A DNA stretch of 64,000 bases from Hemicentrotus pulcherrimus (GCA_003118195.1 BEXV01001136.1:4899-68898), one strand, 5' to 3'. Counted from the first letter of the stretch, positions 1-12,551 are shown. Numbers and translations are program-made. Notes: a model not told the origin generated them from the letters alone.

Positions 1-104
1 CTCTCTCTCTCTCTCTCTCTCTCTCCCTCTCTCTCTCTATCTTTCTCTATCTCTCTCTCTATCTCTCTCTCTCTATCTCTATCTCAGTCTCAATACCTCT
101 GTCT

Positions 105-140
<36 letters not shown>
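1..140 (+). repeat. (CT)n microsatellite at the window edge
   Basis: CT repeats with occasional CTAT and CAAT variants; starts before the window. Confidence 0.95.
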
Positions 141-145
<5 letters not shown>

Positions 146-589
146 TATCCATTGTTGTATTGTATTTATTTTCCGTCAATTAAAAAAAACCTGAACACAT
201 ATACATTTAAAATCATAAAGACACGCTTAAAAAGGAAGAGGGAGGGATGGCCCTGCTGTGTTACAGTGACATGTAAATAAATAATACAGGAGTAAGGAAA
301 ACTTACAATAATGACAAGAGCGTATTAGAGTACAACAAGAAAAAGGACAGAAATATTTATGATATATACAAGAAAAAAAAGCTACGGTCTCTCTTATTAT
401 CTATCCATCTGTCTGTCAGCCTATCGATCTGTATATCTACATTAAATTACGTGTATTTGCATATATCTCTACACCTATCTATATATCTATTTATCTATTC
501 ATATATCTAGCGTCAAAGCGAATTAGGGCGGAATGAAGCTTAATTGAGAATAGAAAATTTAATTTTACGCTGTTTGGGCCAGGATTTAC

Positions 590-775
590 CCCTTCCTAAT
601 TCGGGACCCCGTCTGCCCGAATTCGACCCAATCACAAGCTGACACCCCTCCATTAAAACAAAAAAGAAGAGGCTCCACCAAGCGTCCGACCGTCCGACCC
701 CGCTTTCCCTGGGGACCGCGCCCTGTAACAGACGGTCAACGCCATGGAGGGCGAGGATGCGCTCGTGCTTGCTCA
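590..775. other. GC-rich island
   Basis: Contains GTCCGACCGTCCGACC. A short frame crosses it on the minus strand but shows no recognisable domain. Confidence 0.2.
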
Positions 776-1535
776 TGCGAAACTATTTTACATGAAAACC
801 AATTAATATAGATCTTTGACAAACGAATGGGGATGATATACGTTGACGGATAATTTACTGCTGTCTGCACGTTTGCGACAACTATTTTGCATATTTTTTC
901 TTATCACTATGCATTGCCAATTGAAGTAATATTTGGTAAGCCTTTTCAGTCTGTTAGGGAGTTGTGTACCGGGATGCGTACACTCTTCCTGCTTATTCCT
1001 ATGCTTATCCCACAATGCAGGAGAAGCGATTCTTATGACATCACTCAAAGAGGGGATGTAGGGGGAAATGAAGTTTCTTTCAAGCTTTATGGATTTATGG
1101 AGGGTAAATTGATGATTAATGACAAGCCTTTTGCAGGAAGACAACATATGTCCTCCTAACTGACCGAGGATTAATTTTAGACGTTGAGGGTTTGTGCAAT
1201 TATTTTGCTCGCCACAGAAAAACTAAATTTTGTAATAATCCCTATTTTATTTTTCTCTTCGCGTCGAATATAAGCTGTGTGACATTGCTAGCAGATTATC
1301 CACGCAAGCATTTCATATAACGATTTCTAGAGCAACGCTTAACAGTGAGCGCTCTTTCAAAACAATAACGCTAATACGACAATTCCCATTTTAATAATCA
1401 TAGGGATACTAGGATAAATTCTATAAATAATAAAACGGACAAACAATATGAAAAAGAAAAGAATTTAAGTTATTAGCGATAACGTTTGAAATAATAATAA
1501 AGATAAGGATGTCGGTATAATGATAGTCGTGCTTT

Positions 1536-1683
1536 TGATGATGATGATGATGATGACGTCGACGATCGATTACTATTACGAAGATAAACGAAAAACCGAT
1601 GATGAAACTTATTAATACTATGATAATAGTGATGATGAGATGATGATGACGCAGATAGTTTTGTTATTTGATTATGATGATAC
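1536..1683 (+). repeat. GAT-rich microsatellite
   Basis: GATGAT units interrupted by GACGTCGACGATCG; a similar GAT/GAC tract lies at 28.7 kb. Confidence 0.8.
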
Positions 1684-3139
1684 ATTCAAAGGTTCCCATC
1701 AAATATGTTTTAATAATTGCACAGTAATGGCTCTGCATGTGGCACTTTTCGTATCCCATATTTTCGAAACAAAGTCAATGCAGAATGGTCCTTCCGTTTA
1801 GGCCTTAATCCTCATTATCAAGTCCCTTGGTTAGGACTTCATTTATTTATCAGTCCCTCTTTTAAACTTGTTTACTGCACTCAGGTAAAGTAAATTATTA
1901 ATCATGACGGTATATTTTATTTTATTTCATTTGGTTTGGTTTGATTCATTGAGTTATATATCATTTTGTCTCGAACTTACATAATTATTCTTGTGCATCA
2001 GCGTGACAATTACATTTTGATACATTTACATAAATACACTTTTTCAATACGGTACATGACATATAGAAATCTTTAAACAGGGAAATCAATCGCTTTAAGT
2101 ATTATCAATATGAATTAGATAAACATGATATAGCAGGGCTTCATCTTAAGCATAAACCCTGATTTTTTTTAAAATCCATATTTAAAAGAGTCCTTGAAGC
2201 CCTCAGTTTAACTAAAATAGAAATAGAAAGGGATAGAGAAGGAAGGGAGAGAGAATTAGTACTAAAAACGTACAGCTTTCTTCTGCAGTAGAAGTACTCT
2301 TTGAATTTGCCCATATAACATTACGATGAATATGGCAGAATTATGAATTATACAAGATTAAAAATCATTCAATAAAACATAATGTTTTAATTTGCAGCGC
2401 ATACTCATACTGAGTGAAACTATGAGAGCTGTACTTCACATGTCTGAGATATTTATTTACTTGTTTATTCGTTTGTTTCTAACATGGGATGAAGTTCAGT
2501 GTCATGAATATAATCACAATTTTTCACATGCCCAGCCTAATTTTACCATCCATTTTCTTTGTTGATTGACGTACTATCTGTTTTCCCCTTCGTACTATAA
2601 GCTTTAAAGACAATGAAATATGTTTCTATTTTAAAATAATATGCAGTATTCACGCACCATCTAGCAATAGTTATAACACCAACGCATTTGTATTTAATTG
2701 TTCTCTAAGCAACGCATTTTATAATCAACAGTCTTACACACTCGCGTCATCTACAAGTGGAGAATTAAGCGTGACCCAAAATAAAGTTTTAAAGGAAACT
2801 GGGGGGGGGTGTATGCGATGTATCGATTTGGTACATGCTAAGTATCAAAACAAATAGGCTAAGAGGCGAGAGGTGGTTGTGGAACCAAACGTGGTGACAA
2901 GCTCATAGAAAATTGGCCAACAGAAATAAAATGAAGATACCATTCTAAGAGTAGAAAAGGGTCGTCAAAATATCAGATTCACTACTACTAGGAGTTCAAA
3001 TTGACCAAAAGCATAGCAAAAACAGTATTTAAAACAATAACAAGAGAGAGAAAGAAAGAGAGAGGAGAGAAAGTGTAAAAGGGGGAGGGAGAGGATATGC
3101 TCATTTTTAAACGATAAATATGTCGATGAGTTTTTATGT

Positions 3140-3460
3140 GGGTGTCACCCCCACCCCCGTCGCTGTCCTTTTAGCGAAGCGAAGCCCCCGACTGAATTTA
3201 TAAATAAACCGACATAGTAGATGTTTTAAACTGCAGGCATCGCCTAGATCGACGTGGGTCGCCTACTCTCATCCTTCATTCCGTCAATGACGTCGATGCA
3301 GCGTGCCGAAGTGATGAGAAATGTGGGCGTCGATCACCATAAAAATATGATCTTCGGCAGGGACCATTCAGAGTTATCATAAGGAGATGGATCATATACA
3401 AAACGCAGCCAGCGGCGATCATATATTAATAGCGTCGATGGTGTGCGGAAGATAATCAGT
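3140..3460. promoter_or_regulatory. GC-richer unique island (candidate regulatory element)
   Basis: Low-repeat sequence with ATAAATAAACC (forkhead-like) and CCATAAAAAT (Cdx/Hox-like). No frame that looks coding. Confidence 0.2.
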
Positions 3461-3789
3461 CTCTGCGTTAATTGTATTTAGCTAAGTGCACTTTCATCAC
3501 CATTTGTGGGACATAATAGGGGTTGCAGATTGCGGAATAATTCATTCATTCATAATCATGAAAGTAGAATAAAAGGTTGTTGAGTTTTGTTTCTTTTGAC
3601 TAATGGAGTTCTAATGCACGTGTTGCTATGGAAAACCGGCATACGCATAATTCTTGTTTGGAATGATGGCATAAACAACTCAATGTTTTGACATTGTACA
3701 CAATTAGGGAGGGGGTGGTACTTTTTAAAATCGGGGGTATGTTAAAGTAGGGCACCAATATTGTCTTTTGTCAATGCGCAGCAAGATGC

Positions 3790-4169
3790 TTAAAGATGAA
3801 GTTGAGTTCTGGTCATGCGATTGCATTGTGAAAGACACCGTGTGGAATCGACCAGAAAAGGTTGATCACCTAGCATATAAGAATTTGTGTGTATTGCAAG
3901 GTTCTGGAATCATCAAAATGATAAGAAATTTGGTAAAGTTACAAACACTGTACACAGAAAGATGTATATGGGACTACACGAACACGTGGCGAACCCCCCC
4001 CCCCGAGTTTTACGATAAACATGATATATTTAGAATATGAAGGCATTTGAAGAGCCATGCTTTTCAGGGAACATGTCTTATCTGATGTTTTTCCACGCTC
4101 GCAGAATAACAAATGATAAAGTTCACGAGTTATTTTTCACCTCTTCCCAGAACTCAACCTTCTCTTTAA
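3790..4169 (+). mobile_element. TTAA-bounded MITE, copy 1 (full length)
   Basis: Element of about 380 bp starting TTAA then AGATGAAGTTGAGTTCTGG and ending CCAGAACTCAACCTTCTCT then TTAA, so it has terminal inverted repeats of about 19 bp next to TTAA. No transposase. The same interior sequence recurs at 11.1, 13.2, 16.3, 23.7 and 38.96 kb. TTAA at both ends fits the TTAA target duplication of piggyBac-like elements, though the repeat does not begin with the usual CCC; a TA-duplicating class with T...A ends is the alternative. Confidence 0.8.
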
Positions 4170-6408
4170 AAACAGGAATACTTTTTACGACTTGTAAAAC
4201 TCATTAGTCATGTAAGCTGCCTACAATAGCTTGACAAGATTGTCATGTTTCATGTTTTCTAAGATGAGAAAGTATTTCATTGCTTGGAGATATTTTAATA
4301 CATCTAGTTTGATTACAATATAACCACAGTTGCATTGTAAGACATGTAAAAGCATGAAGATATAACTTATATCTCCATGGTAAAAGTATACAGAACGCAA
4401 CCGGCTCTGCATGTAGTCACCTGGTATTAACAGCTGGTAGATGTATTAATGTTCTACTGTAGAATATGTTCAATGTATAGATGGAGATCATTTCTAACCC
4501 TATATTAAACATCTTTTCTTTCTTCGGGAGGCATTGCCTTCATGTGGAATAGTTCAAGAAGCTTCAAGGTTCCTTTGCATGTAACCATGGTTACTGACAT
4601 CCAACACAACCTGAAAGTGGTCTCGACATATTCCTCTCAAAGTCTAGAATACCTGCAGGAAAAAAAATCGAAACGGTGATCCGGACAGATGGTTTCTGAT
4701 TTGGTTGTCCACATATCCAAGGATGATCCCCGGGCTAATCGTCCCCACACGCGGAGATTACTTCATCGTCAAATTCGTCGTGTTCGTCGTCTGTTTCGTT
4801 AAGCTTAATGGAGTATCGTCAGTGCTGGCATTTAAGATAAAATGCAGTACGGTACTGGTTATCGATTGCATTATAAAAGAACTTTTCACAAGTTACCATG
4901 GTTATTCTAAATTGAATTCAATTTTATTCAAAGGAAGTTTTTATTTTCTTCCGGTACGTATGTTAACAAAACATCCAAACATATATAATGTATCCAGAGT
5001 AACATAAGGCGTAGATCCCTTTACGCAAGAGCGTGTGTCAGGTTATGCCTGCACAAAGAAATACATTTATAAATATAAGATGCATGGGTCGGATAAAAAC
5101 GATTCACGTGTTGATTAGCAATTAAGCCGTCAATAAGAATAATGTTTATTATAAGGTTTTTTTCAATGATCAAGAGCATTTCAAAAGAAATCCTCTCATA
5201 TTCTGTCCCATCTATGAATTTTTAAAAAGCTGAATGAAAAACCTCACAAATTATTTTCACTTTCGCGAAAACTAAACATTCTCTTTATTAGACGACTCTC
5301 TCCGAATTTTGACCTGTACAGTGGCCTCCCTGCAATGAGTTAGAAAGTGGAAGTATGAATTGAATCTATCAAAAAGGCCTCTGATAGCCTATCAGATTTT
5401 CTTTTATAAGACATACAACATGCCTGAAATGAATAACATGACCTCTTTCTTAAAGGGCCACATTTACTCTTTTATTCACATTTTCTATGTCGCCAAAAGA
5501 AAGATGAAATATTACGTGCAAAGGGGATGTTTTGCGCATAGAAAAAGTCTTCATAAGAGTCATACTTTTCACAGTGATGTTTAATCATGTCAAACTCTCT
5601 TGTAAAGCTCAATCATTGTTTCCAAGAAATTAGATATAGTAACCTTTAAAAAGTAGCAGGAGATCTTTTGAATTCTTTTATAAATTTCTCACAATAGACA
5701 AATGTAAATCAAAGGGATTTCCTGGACTTTAAGAACTCTCAAAGCCCGCTATAGATTCCAAGCATATAAAGTTTCAACAGCAAACGACGAAAAAGGTTGT
5801 TTTGATAGTCAAACATATTAATAAATAATTGACCTCCGATGCGTCAGCGAGTGTTAGACATCTCTATTCACCCACCAAATTTATACATTCTAGTTTACAG
5901 GGAAATATATTATATGAGAGAAGCAGTATGATTTAAGATCCGCCGTCGAAGGCTGTTATCGTATTGTTTGCGTATGTTTCAAACGTAATGATAAACAGAA
6001 ACCGTTCGAAAAGATTTGTTGTCCGGTTCAGATCATCCCCACCCTTACCAGCCATAAATTTGTTTCTCAGAAACTTCTTATCTTCCCCTCCATCCATCTT
6101 CCCATCATTGGGGTCTCATCCGTTATCTTCTAAAGTCAAGTTTGGTAAATTTATATGATTCTGGGCATCGTATATCTTCTTCTTCCATCTTTCTGATGAC
6201 AGACCTTTTTTTTTTCGTAGTGAAATTTTAGGTCAGGGAAGTTTGGGCTGAGTCATGACGATGGTAGTACTGGTTCTACTCATTCTTAGTAACGTAAACT
6301 TCTCATGACACTTTTGTCAGATATGTCAAATGAATGTAACTCAGCGGAATTTATTTTCTCAACTTCCCTGACCGTTTTCGTTTTCGCAACTTTCCAGCCA
6401 CGTCCGTG
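4170..6408. other. AT-rich intergenic DNA, no gene seen
   Basis: Short chance frames only, with one MITE fragment at 5.24 kb. Confidence 0.6.
5238..5289 (+). mobile_element. Fragment of the TTAA-bounded MITE (right end)
   Basis: The block CTCACAAATTATTTTCAC, then a degenerate inverted repeat ending ATTCTCTTTA, aligns with the last 50 bases of copies 1 and 3. The rest of the element is not recognisable. Confidence 0.4.
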
Positions 6409-6784
6409 GGGCGCTTTAGCAACGCGACGGAAGGCAAAGATGACGGGAGAATTCACTAACAAACTAAACCGAGATCATCTAAAGTATGTAGTTCGGATTC
6501 TGTCTATTGAAATACTATTATTCTTATCAGGTGAATGAAATAATTTGTATTGAGGCACTTCACAACGACTTATGCATTACATTTGGTTACATTTATACGC
6601 AAATGGTATATTGTACGGCGATACAACTCTTCCGCCGAGTTTAGGGAACGAACGCTATTATGGCTAAGAGCGATCGTGAAAATCAACAAGACGGAGGAAA
6701 TTCTGTTTCGCACATGCGCAGATTGATTATTTTGGCTCGGTTACCCTCGCGTCTTTGCCTTCCGTCGCGTTTGTGGAAGCGCCC
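6409..6784. mobile_element. MITE-like element with 40-bp inverted repeats
   Basis: GGGCGCTTTAGCAACGCGAC at 6,409 and its near reverse complement ending GGAAGCGCCC at 6,784. The inverted repeats run about 40 bp with an identical core AACGCGACGGAAGGCAAAGA. No coding capacity. No target duplication is evident. Confidence 0.65.
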
Positions 6785-6884
6785 TTAAAACGCGAGACTC
6801 AACACCGACCGAGGCATAGCATACTTGAGGGCGCTGTTCACGCATTGAATTTTGTTTTTCTTTCCTCCTGAAAGCAGGTGTATG

Positions 6885-7065
6885 CTTGTAAGTAAGTAAG
6901 CAAGGGGGGGGGGTGGGGGTCGACGGTTTTAAGCCTGCTCCGAGTGAGTTGGTGATGAGAATTAATACCTTACGAAAGGGCACTCAGTGCGCATCGACTT
7001 AGTTTCGAACCCGGGGTCTCCCGGTCACGAGGTCACTAGCTGCTCTTCCACTGAGCCATGGCGCC
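6885..7065 (-). mobile_element. tRNA-derived SINE
   Basis: On the minus strand a tRNA-like head runs from 7,065 to 7,001, with an A box TGGCTCAGTGG and a B box GGTTCGAAACT, as used by RNA polymerase III. A unique body follows and then a short-repeat tail of CTTAC units near 6,890-6,903. The segment TGCCCTTT...TCATCAC after the head is shared with the SINE at 10.4 kb. Confidence 0.7.
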
Positions 7066-7404
7066 TCCTGTATAAATGTATTTCTTCAGATCACAAGATG
7101 CAACAATCAATGCTGAGGAACAGGAATAAAGTGAATATTCATATTTAAAGCAATCAGTTAATTTAGGCACACGCAGGAATGTCTTGTTAAAGACTGAAGC
7201 AAGAAATAAAGAGGAAGAAATGGTGAGGGGCGAGGGAGGGGGGGGGCACTCAATTTCCCCTTTCTTCTTTCTTTTTCAGTAGCTGATGTCGTTGAAATTG
7301 CTGATATTGATGTTTGAGAAGCAAATGGAGCAATCTTAACTTCATCAATTGTTCATTTTTCAACTGTTGCGCTTATGTATTTTAGTTCATAGAAACAATA
7401 CTAC

Positions 7405-7756
7405 ATTCCCAACAGTGCATAAGTCACCGGACTGTGGATCACAAGGTCCGTGGTTCAAGTCCCACCGCGGCACTAATGTCCTTTGGCAAGACATTGAATT
7501 ACATTTGTCACTCTCCACCCAGGTATTTAATGGGTACCCGGTAGGGTGCGAAATCTAATGTGCTTAGTAAGTGTGCGCTTGTAAAAATGACGCCTGGCTG
7601 GAATGCTCCCCGGGGAGTGGAGAATGTGCATACATTGTGTGCGGGTAAGCCTCAATCCGATGACCGGGGTAATGATATATATATATCTGTAAAGCGCTTA
7701 GAGAGGGCCATCGGTCCTGAGCTTTATAAGAACTAGCTATTTGAGTATTATTATTA
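7405..7756 (+). mobile_element. tRNA-derived SINE of a second family, with ATT tail
   Basis: A B-box-like GGTTCAAGTCCC near 7,453 lies in a tRNA-like T arm (CGTGGTTCAAGTCCCACCG). The body includes CTTTGGCAAGACATT and TAAAGCGCTTAGAGAG, and it ends in a TATTATTATTAG tail. The A-box end appears degraded or truncated. A TAAAGCGC...(ATT)n 3' end is common in invertebrate SINEs. Confidence 0.65.
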
Positions 7757-9049
7757 GTTGCACCGTGTCTCAATACAATTATTTAAGGCTATCATTTAAC
7801 GCATGAATATATATAACTATCTCAGTTGCCATAAACATGACAAATAGTATTTGCATCAACTATTGTTGAATCGACTGCAAATGTTTCTTCGATGAGAACT
7901 ACGATCAAGATATTATTCTAAAATCATTGCACTACAAAAGGAAATGTGCATTCAATAGCACAAATATATCAGGCAAATAATTTGTGTTTAATATATATAA
8001 AGGTGACCTTGCGAGGAAGCTCAAGTCCGTCTCATTCGATTTTTTCTTTATTCCTTTTTTATTTTCCCACACACACATTTTACAAAATCTATGACATTGA
8101 AAAAAATTCAGTCGTGCTATGATTTATGATCAAGTAGTTATACGACGATTGCAGAAAAAGAGACGGAATGGTTAAGGTAATTTCTCAGCAATTTCCTCCG
8201 AGTAATTTTTTTATTTTACTCCCCATTGACACCTGATGCAACCGACCATGCATTTGCATTATGATAACTTCGACACTAACGGCTGTGACAAATGAACTTA
8301 GCACATTTTACGAGTGATCTTCAGCAGCTATATTACCTAAAGGTCGCAATTTTCAAACAGTTGCGTACTCCTCCTACCCAACTGGCAAATGTACTTCACA
8401 TGCGTCCCTCTTATCTCAACTGATAAATTCAACAACTCTTTTGTGCGCGCAAGTAAAGCACCCCCGAGCCATGTCTTTGGTGTTGAAACGAAAAGGAGCG
8501 CACTCTTTACAAATTTTTAAATTGAAATTTTCCGTTGACAATAAACTTGGATCTCTACAGACGGATATATTACGACTCGCTATATAAACGGAAAAGAAAG
8601 AAAGAAAGAAAATAGAAGAACTAGAACATCTTCTTACCATCCCTAGACGTTCATTTTATCTTTCATGAGGGGTGTTTTGTTGTGATTTTAGATTAATTAC
8701 TTTGATACTGAGATGCTCCTTTTCTATCTGGCCATGTTGACAATTTTTCCTATCAGATATTACCTTTTTGTTGACATAGTCTATGGTTGTCTTTATTTAA
8801 TGCATGCAAGTCTAATATTTCTGACTCCTTCCTGTACTGAAATGTTTACTATTATAATACATCTACATCTACGGTATACAAGGTGAACATGGAAGAGATC
8901 TATCGTTGTTCGTTTGTTTGTACCACGTGTTTGTTTGATTTTACATAAAACTTGATTGAGTTTACCAAAACATGAATGAAACGAACTTACACTTCTTTAT
9001 TCGCTTTTTTCTTCTGGTCAAATATCGTGAATAAATGTCAGGTATCTAC
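7757..9049. other. AT-rich intergenic DNA, no gene seen
   Basis: Contains a short GAAA repeat near 8,590. No coding signal. Confidence 0.6.
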
Positions 9050-9070
9050 CTCTCTCGCTCACCCTCCCTT

Positions 9071-9103
9071 GTCTCTCTCTCTCTCTCTTCCTACCTTTCT
9101 TTC

Positions 9104-9148
<45 letters not shown>
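9071..9148 (+). repeat. (CT)n microsatellite
   Basis: Long CT tract in a pyrimidine-rich region at about 9,050-9,440. Ser/Leu-rich frames through it are repeat artefacts. Confidence 0.95.
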
Positions 9149-9152
<4 letters not shown>

Positions 9153-9429
9153 CCTCTTTGTCTCTTTCTCTCTGCCGAACTTGGAATTTATCACCCCTCT
9201 CTCTTTTTCTGCTTCATTTTTCTAACCCATCTTTTCCCTATTAATCTCTCTATCACATCATATTTTCCTTTTTCTCCACTCATCTCGTTTTCTCATGGTC
9301 GATTTATCTATCTTTATTTTACAATTTCTCTATCTGTTCTCTTTGTTTCTCTCCCTCTCTCTCAATTAATTTTGTTTATATCCCACTTTCATTCCATCTT
9401 TTGCTCGCTCTTTTCTCCCTTCTTCTTTA

Positions 9430-9720
9430 TTCCAACCACCGGCGTAAAGATGTTGATTCCCACTGATCGTGGCCCGAGGAGATGCCGCCGAGTTCTCGAG
9501 AGGGAGAGATCTCCGTCTTTCCTCTCTCCCGGGAGCGTTGATCTGCCGTGAATGGGTGCAGATCTTCACCCCAGGGGGGGTTAAATCGAACCCATCTCCA
9601 CCAGTCATTGTCACAGTCAGTTTGGTGTTGTTATCTCTAGGTTCGGGTCATCACACAGCTGGCATTCAACGCACGCGCTTGCACGTCGCAGACAAGCTAC
9701 GAAAGCTCAACGGCCTTGAA
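9430..9720. other. GC-richer unique block after the CT tract
   Basis: Unique sequence with overlapping short frames on both strands, none recognisable. Confidence 0.2.
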
Positions 9721-10104
9721 AAAGAATAAAAATTCATAATTACTTTCTGTTTGATCCATGAGATGCCTTCGAGGTATATTCTTTTATCTGATCTCCTAAA
9801 GAATGACATCAGAAATGTATCTAATTTGTTTAGGTTGTTTGCGATTTGAGAGGTTTGTAACACACTAGTCAGATAAGTGCACCTTATTATTTAATCAAAT
9901 TCACAATCTGTTTTGAAGACAGTTGATTGTATTAAATGGCGTCCCTCTAACTAAGTCGAGTGCATACATGTATCTATATAGTGCATAGGAAACCAAAATG
10001 TTCAAAATCAAGATTGATTTATAATTTTTCTTACTATTTTCCACAATTTCGAGCCTTTAACATTTAATGAATGTAAAATGTCGATTAATATAAAAAAAAA
10101 GTTT

Positions 10105-10850
10105 CTGCATGTCTCAAATGTACTAGTAGCTCATAATTATAGTTGGAATATTTTTTGTTTAACCAATTTATGGAATTATTTTGACAATGATTTATTCCTA
10201 ATAGAGTTAAGAATAGTATACATTATCAGATTTTATTACATAATAATTTGCCAGTGTTTGTTTTGCGTGACTGCTAAAGCATGTGTATGCTACCATGCTT
10301 ATCAACTAGGGGACCTACGCCCTTAAGTCATAAATGACAGTAATGAGGATATATGCCCCCTCAAAGGGCATTAATATAGCACATGGACACGGTTTTGATC
10401 CTGGGGCCTCACAGTTACGAGGCCATTGCTTGGCCACTGAGCCATGACTGTACGCAGTGGGGGCTAGGGTAGGGGGCAGTTCCCACAAATAAAAAAAAAC
10501 AAAGAAAATGCAATAATTTTGTAATAATTCATTGCATATTACCCCAGCCCCCAACATAAAAAGTCCTCTGTAGGACCATGCATTATGGCTCAAGGCATGG
10601 GCACACATAATTTTTGTTGATGTTGGAATGTTGGGGACCGGGGGAAATTCAATGAATTATTGAAAAATTATTGTATTTTTTTGTTTTGTTTTTGCAAAAC
10701 AAACACTGGCAAATTATTATTCAATTAAATCTGAGAATGTATACTATTATCTAATTCTATTAGGAATAAATCATTGTCAAAATAATTTCATAAATCGGGG
10801 TAAAAAAATAATATTCCAACTCTATGAGCGACATACACTACATGAAGTTG
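10105..10850. repeat. Large interrupted palindrome with a SINE-like loop
   Basis: Left arm about 10,105-10,268 and right arm about 10,687-10,850 are inverted copies; 10,241-10,266 and 10,694-10,719 are perfectly complementary over 26 bases, and the arms remain similar over roughly 150 bases with scattered changes. The loop of about 430 bases contains a tRNA-like SINE head. It could be two inverted copies of one repeat or a foldback element later invaded by a SINE. Confidence 0.75.
10320..10452 (-). mobile_element. tRNA-derived SINE, related to the one at 6.9 kb
   Basis: On the minus strand the head has the A box TGGCTCAGTGG and a degenerate B box GGATCAAAACC, followed by a body with ATGCCCTTTGAGGGGGCATA and CTCATTAC. 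It sits in the loop of the palindrome at 10.1-10.85 kb. Confidence 0.6.
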
Positions 10851-11074
10851 CATGTAAAAGAAAAGAAAACAAAAAAAAAATCAAAATGAGAGGTAATTTA
10901 TTCCACAACTCCTGTGACGAACAACTAACTCCCACGTTGTAGATGACCGTGATAGACGTACATGTATAAGTCTAGAGTAATTAGTCGCTGCTATATCAGC
11001 AATCCTCTTGTAAGTTTTAGGATTGTTAGGAGTATTATCTATTGTTAGCCAGCTCTATTTACCCAACAAAATGC

Positions 11075-11450
11075 TTAAAGAGAAAGTTGAGTTCTGGGAA
11101 AAGGTAAATAACAATTTGTGAGCGTTATCATTGTATTATACGTATCATAATTTTGGAAGAACATCATTTTAAAAATGTGCCCTGAAAAGCATGGCTCTTC
11201 AAATGCCTTAATGTTCTAAATATGACATGTAACATCATAAAATCGGGACGGTGTATAGTGTAGTCCAATATATTAATCTTTCTGTGTACAGTGCTTGTAA
11301 CTTTTCCAAGACTGGGACAATTTCTTATTATATTGATGATTTCAGAAGCTTGCTTTACACACCAATTATGCTAGATAATCAACCTTTTCTGATCGATTCC
11401 ACAACGTTTCTTTCATAATGTAATCGCATGACCATTTTGAATTTTGAAAC
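11075..11450 (-). mobile_element. TTAA-bounded MITE, copy 2
   Basis: Reverse-oriented copy. The end at 11,075 reads TTAAAGAGAAAGTTGAGTTCTGG; the interior matches copy 1 in reverse complement (for example the GATCGATTCCACAACG block near 11.39 kb). The far end is degenerate around 11,431-11,450. Confidence 0.7.
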
Positions 11451-11639
11451 TTGTTTTTGCAAGTGGACTAAAATTATACAAATAATTTGTTTTGTCATGC
11501 ATTCCATTATTACATTCAAATAGCACATTATCTGTGAATAAATATACCTTGGCCAGCCATATATAGCATGGCGGCCATCTTGGATTTAAAATATATTTTA
11601 AAAAAAGTAAATAGTAAAGTGGTGCATCCTCCTTTCTTT

Positions 11640-11675
11640 GAAGAAGTCCTGATGAGAAACGCGTTACTTTGTTTA
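11640..11675 (+). other. CTGATGA...GAAAC motif, possible ribozyme or retroelement relic
   Basis: GAAGTCCTGATGAGAAACGC resembles the hammerhead core CTGATGA...GAAA, but stem II is absent. Similar strings occur in old retroelement copies. Probably a degenerate relic at most. Confidence 0.15.
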
Positions 11676-11927
11676 ATTGGCCTCATGATATTTCTTACTA
11701 TTTTACTATAAAAGCGTATACTATAAGACTATTTTGGAATATATTACAATGAACATTAGGTTAAGCTTACATAAAAAGGAAAAAAATCTGTCTTAAAATC
11801 ATCAAGCTGACATATGCTCGGTGTCCGTATTTTCATCACCGCGCTAAACACCCGTCTCATATTTCCTCACAAAACCTCCCTCCATGAAATGTCCCAAAGA
11901 TGATTTTTGGTATTCCTCTCTCTCTCC

Positions 11928-11973
<46 letters not shown>

Positions 11974-12070
11974 TCCAATCATCAACTCTTTCTCTCAATC
12001 TCAATCTCTGCATCTTATGCCTCCCCTATCTCCGCTTTCATCTTTCCCAATCTCGATTACATATACCCGT

Positions 12071-12097
12071 CTCTTCTTCTTCTTCTTCTTCTTCTTC

Positions 12098-12129
<32 letters not shown>

Positions 12130-12190
12130 CTTCTTCTTCTTCTTCTTCTTCTTCTTCTTCTTCTTCTTCTTTTTCTTCTTCTCCTCCGTC
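12071..12190 (+). repeat. (CTT)n tract
   Basis: About 115 bases of CTT with one CTA unit and a TTTTT interruption near the end. Bordered by (CT)n at about 11,917-11,983 and 12,219-12,255. Confidence 0.95.
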
Positions 12191-12259
12191 TTCTTCTTAT
12201 TGCCCCCTGCTTCTCGCTCAGTCTCTCTCTCTCTCTCTCTCTCTGTCTCTGTCTCGCTG

Positions 12260-12545
12260 AAATGGAGATCAGAAAAAAGGAGGGGTCCACCGCCGGCTTC
12301 TCGAGACATTGCTGTCAGAATGTTTGCTTGGATAATATCAGAATAGCATACGGTCTGTAGCAGACCAGCTTGGTAGTGTCGCTCAAAAACCAGCATTGTT
12401 TGTCTTAACCTGTCCCGTGACAAGGTGCCCATCTTTCATCGAAGGGGTAACGATGATGATACTCCGCTGATACCATCTTCCTTAAATGATGGTGAGGATG
12501 ATGGTGGAGGAGGTCGAGACTCTCGGTGGTGGTGGTGGTGATGGT
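12260..12545. other. Spacer between complementary triplet tracts
   Basis: Unique sequence of mixed composition, with a small hairpin GGTCTGTAGCAGACC near 12.35 kb. No recognisable gene; the reading frames that cross it run into the repeats and I do not regard them as coding. Confidence 0.5.
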
Positions 12546-12551
12546 GGTGAT

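Larger units (their letters stand above)
141..3139. other. AT-rich intergenic DNA, no gene seen
   Basis: Apart from the GC island at 0.6-0.78 kb and the GAT tract at 1.54 kb, I find only short chance frames. Confidence 0.6.

Noticed and set aside
3768..4040. 90-codon frame, and its relative at 38,947-39,321
   Set aside because: Both lie in copies of the same MITE; other copies have stops in this frame, so it is not a conserved protein.
8976..9551. 191-codon frame through the CT tract
   Set aside because: Ser/Leu repeats from CT dinucleotides; two frames are open at once for the same reason.
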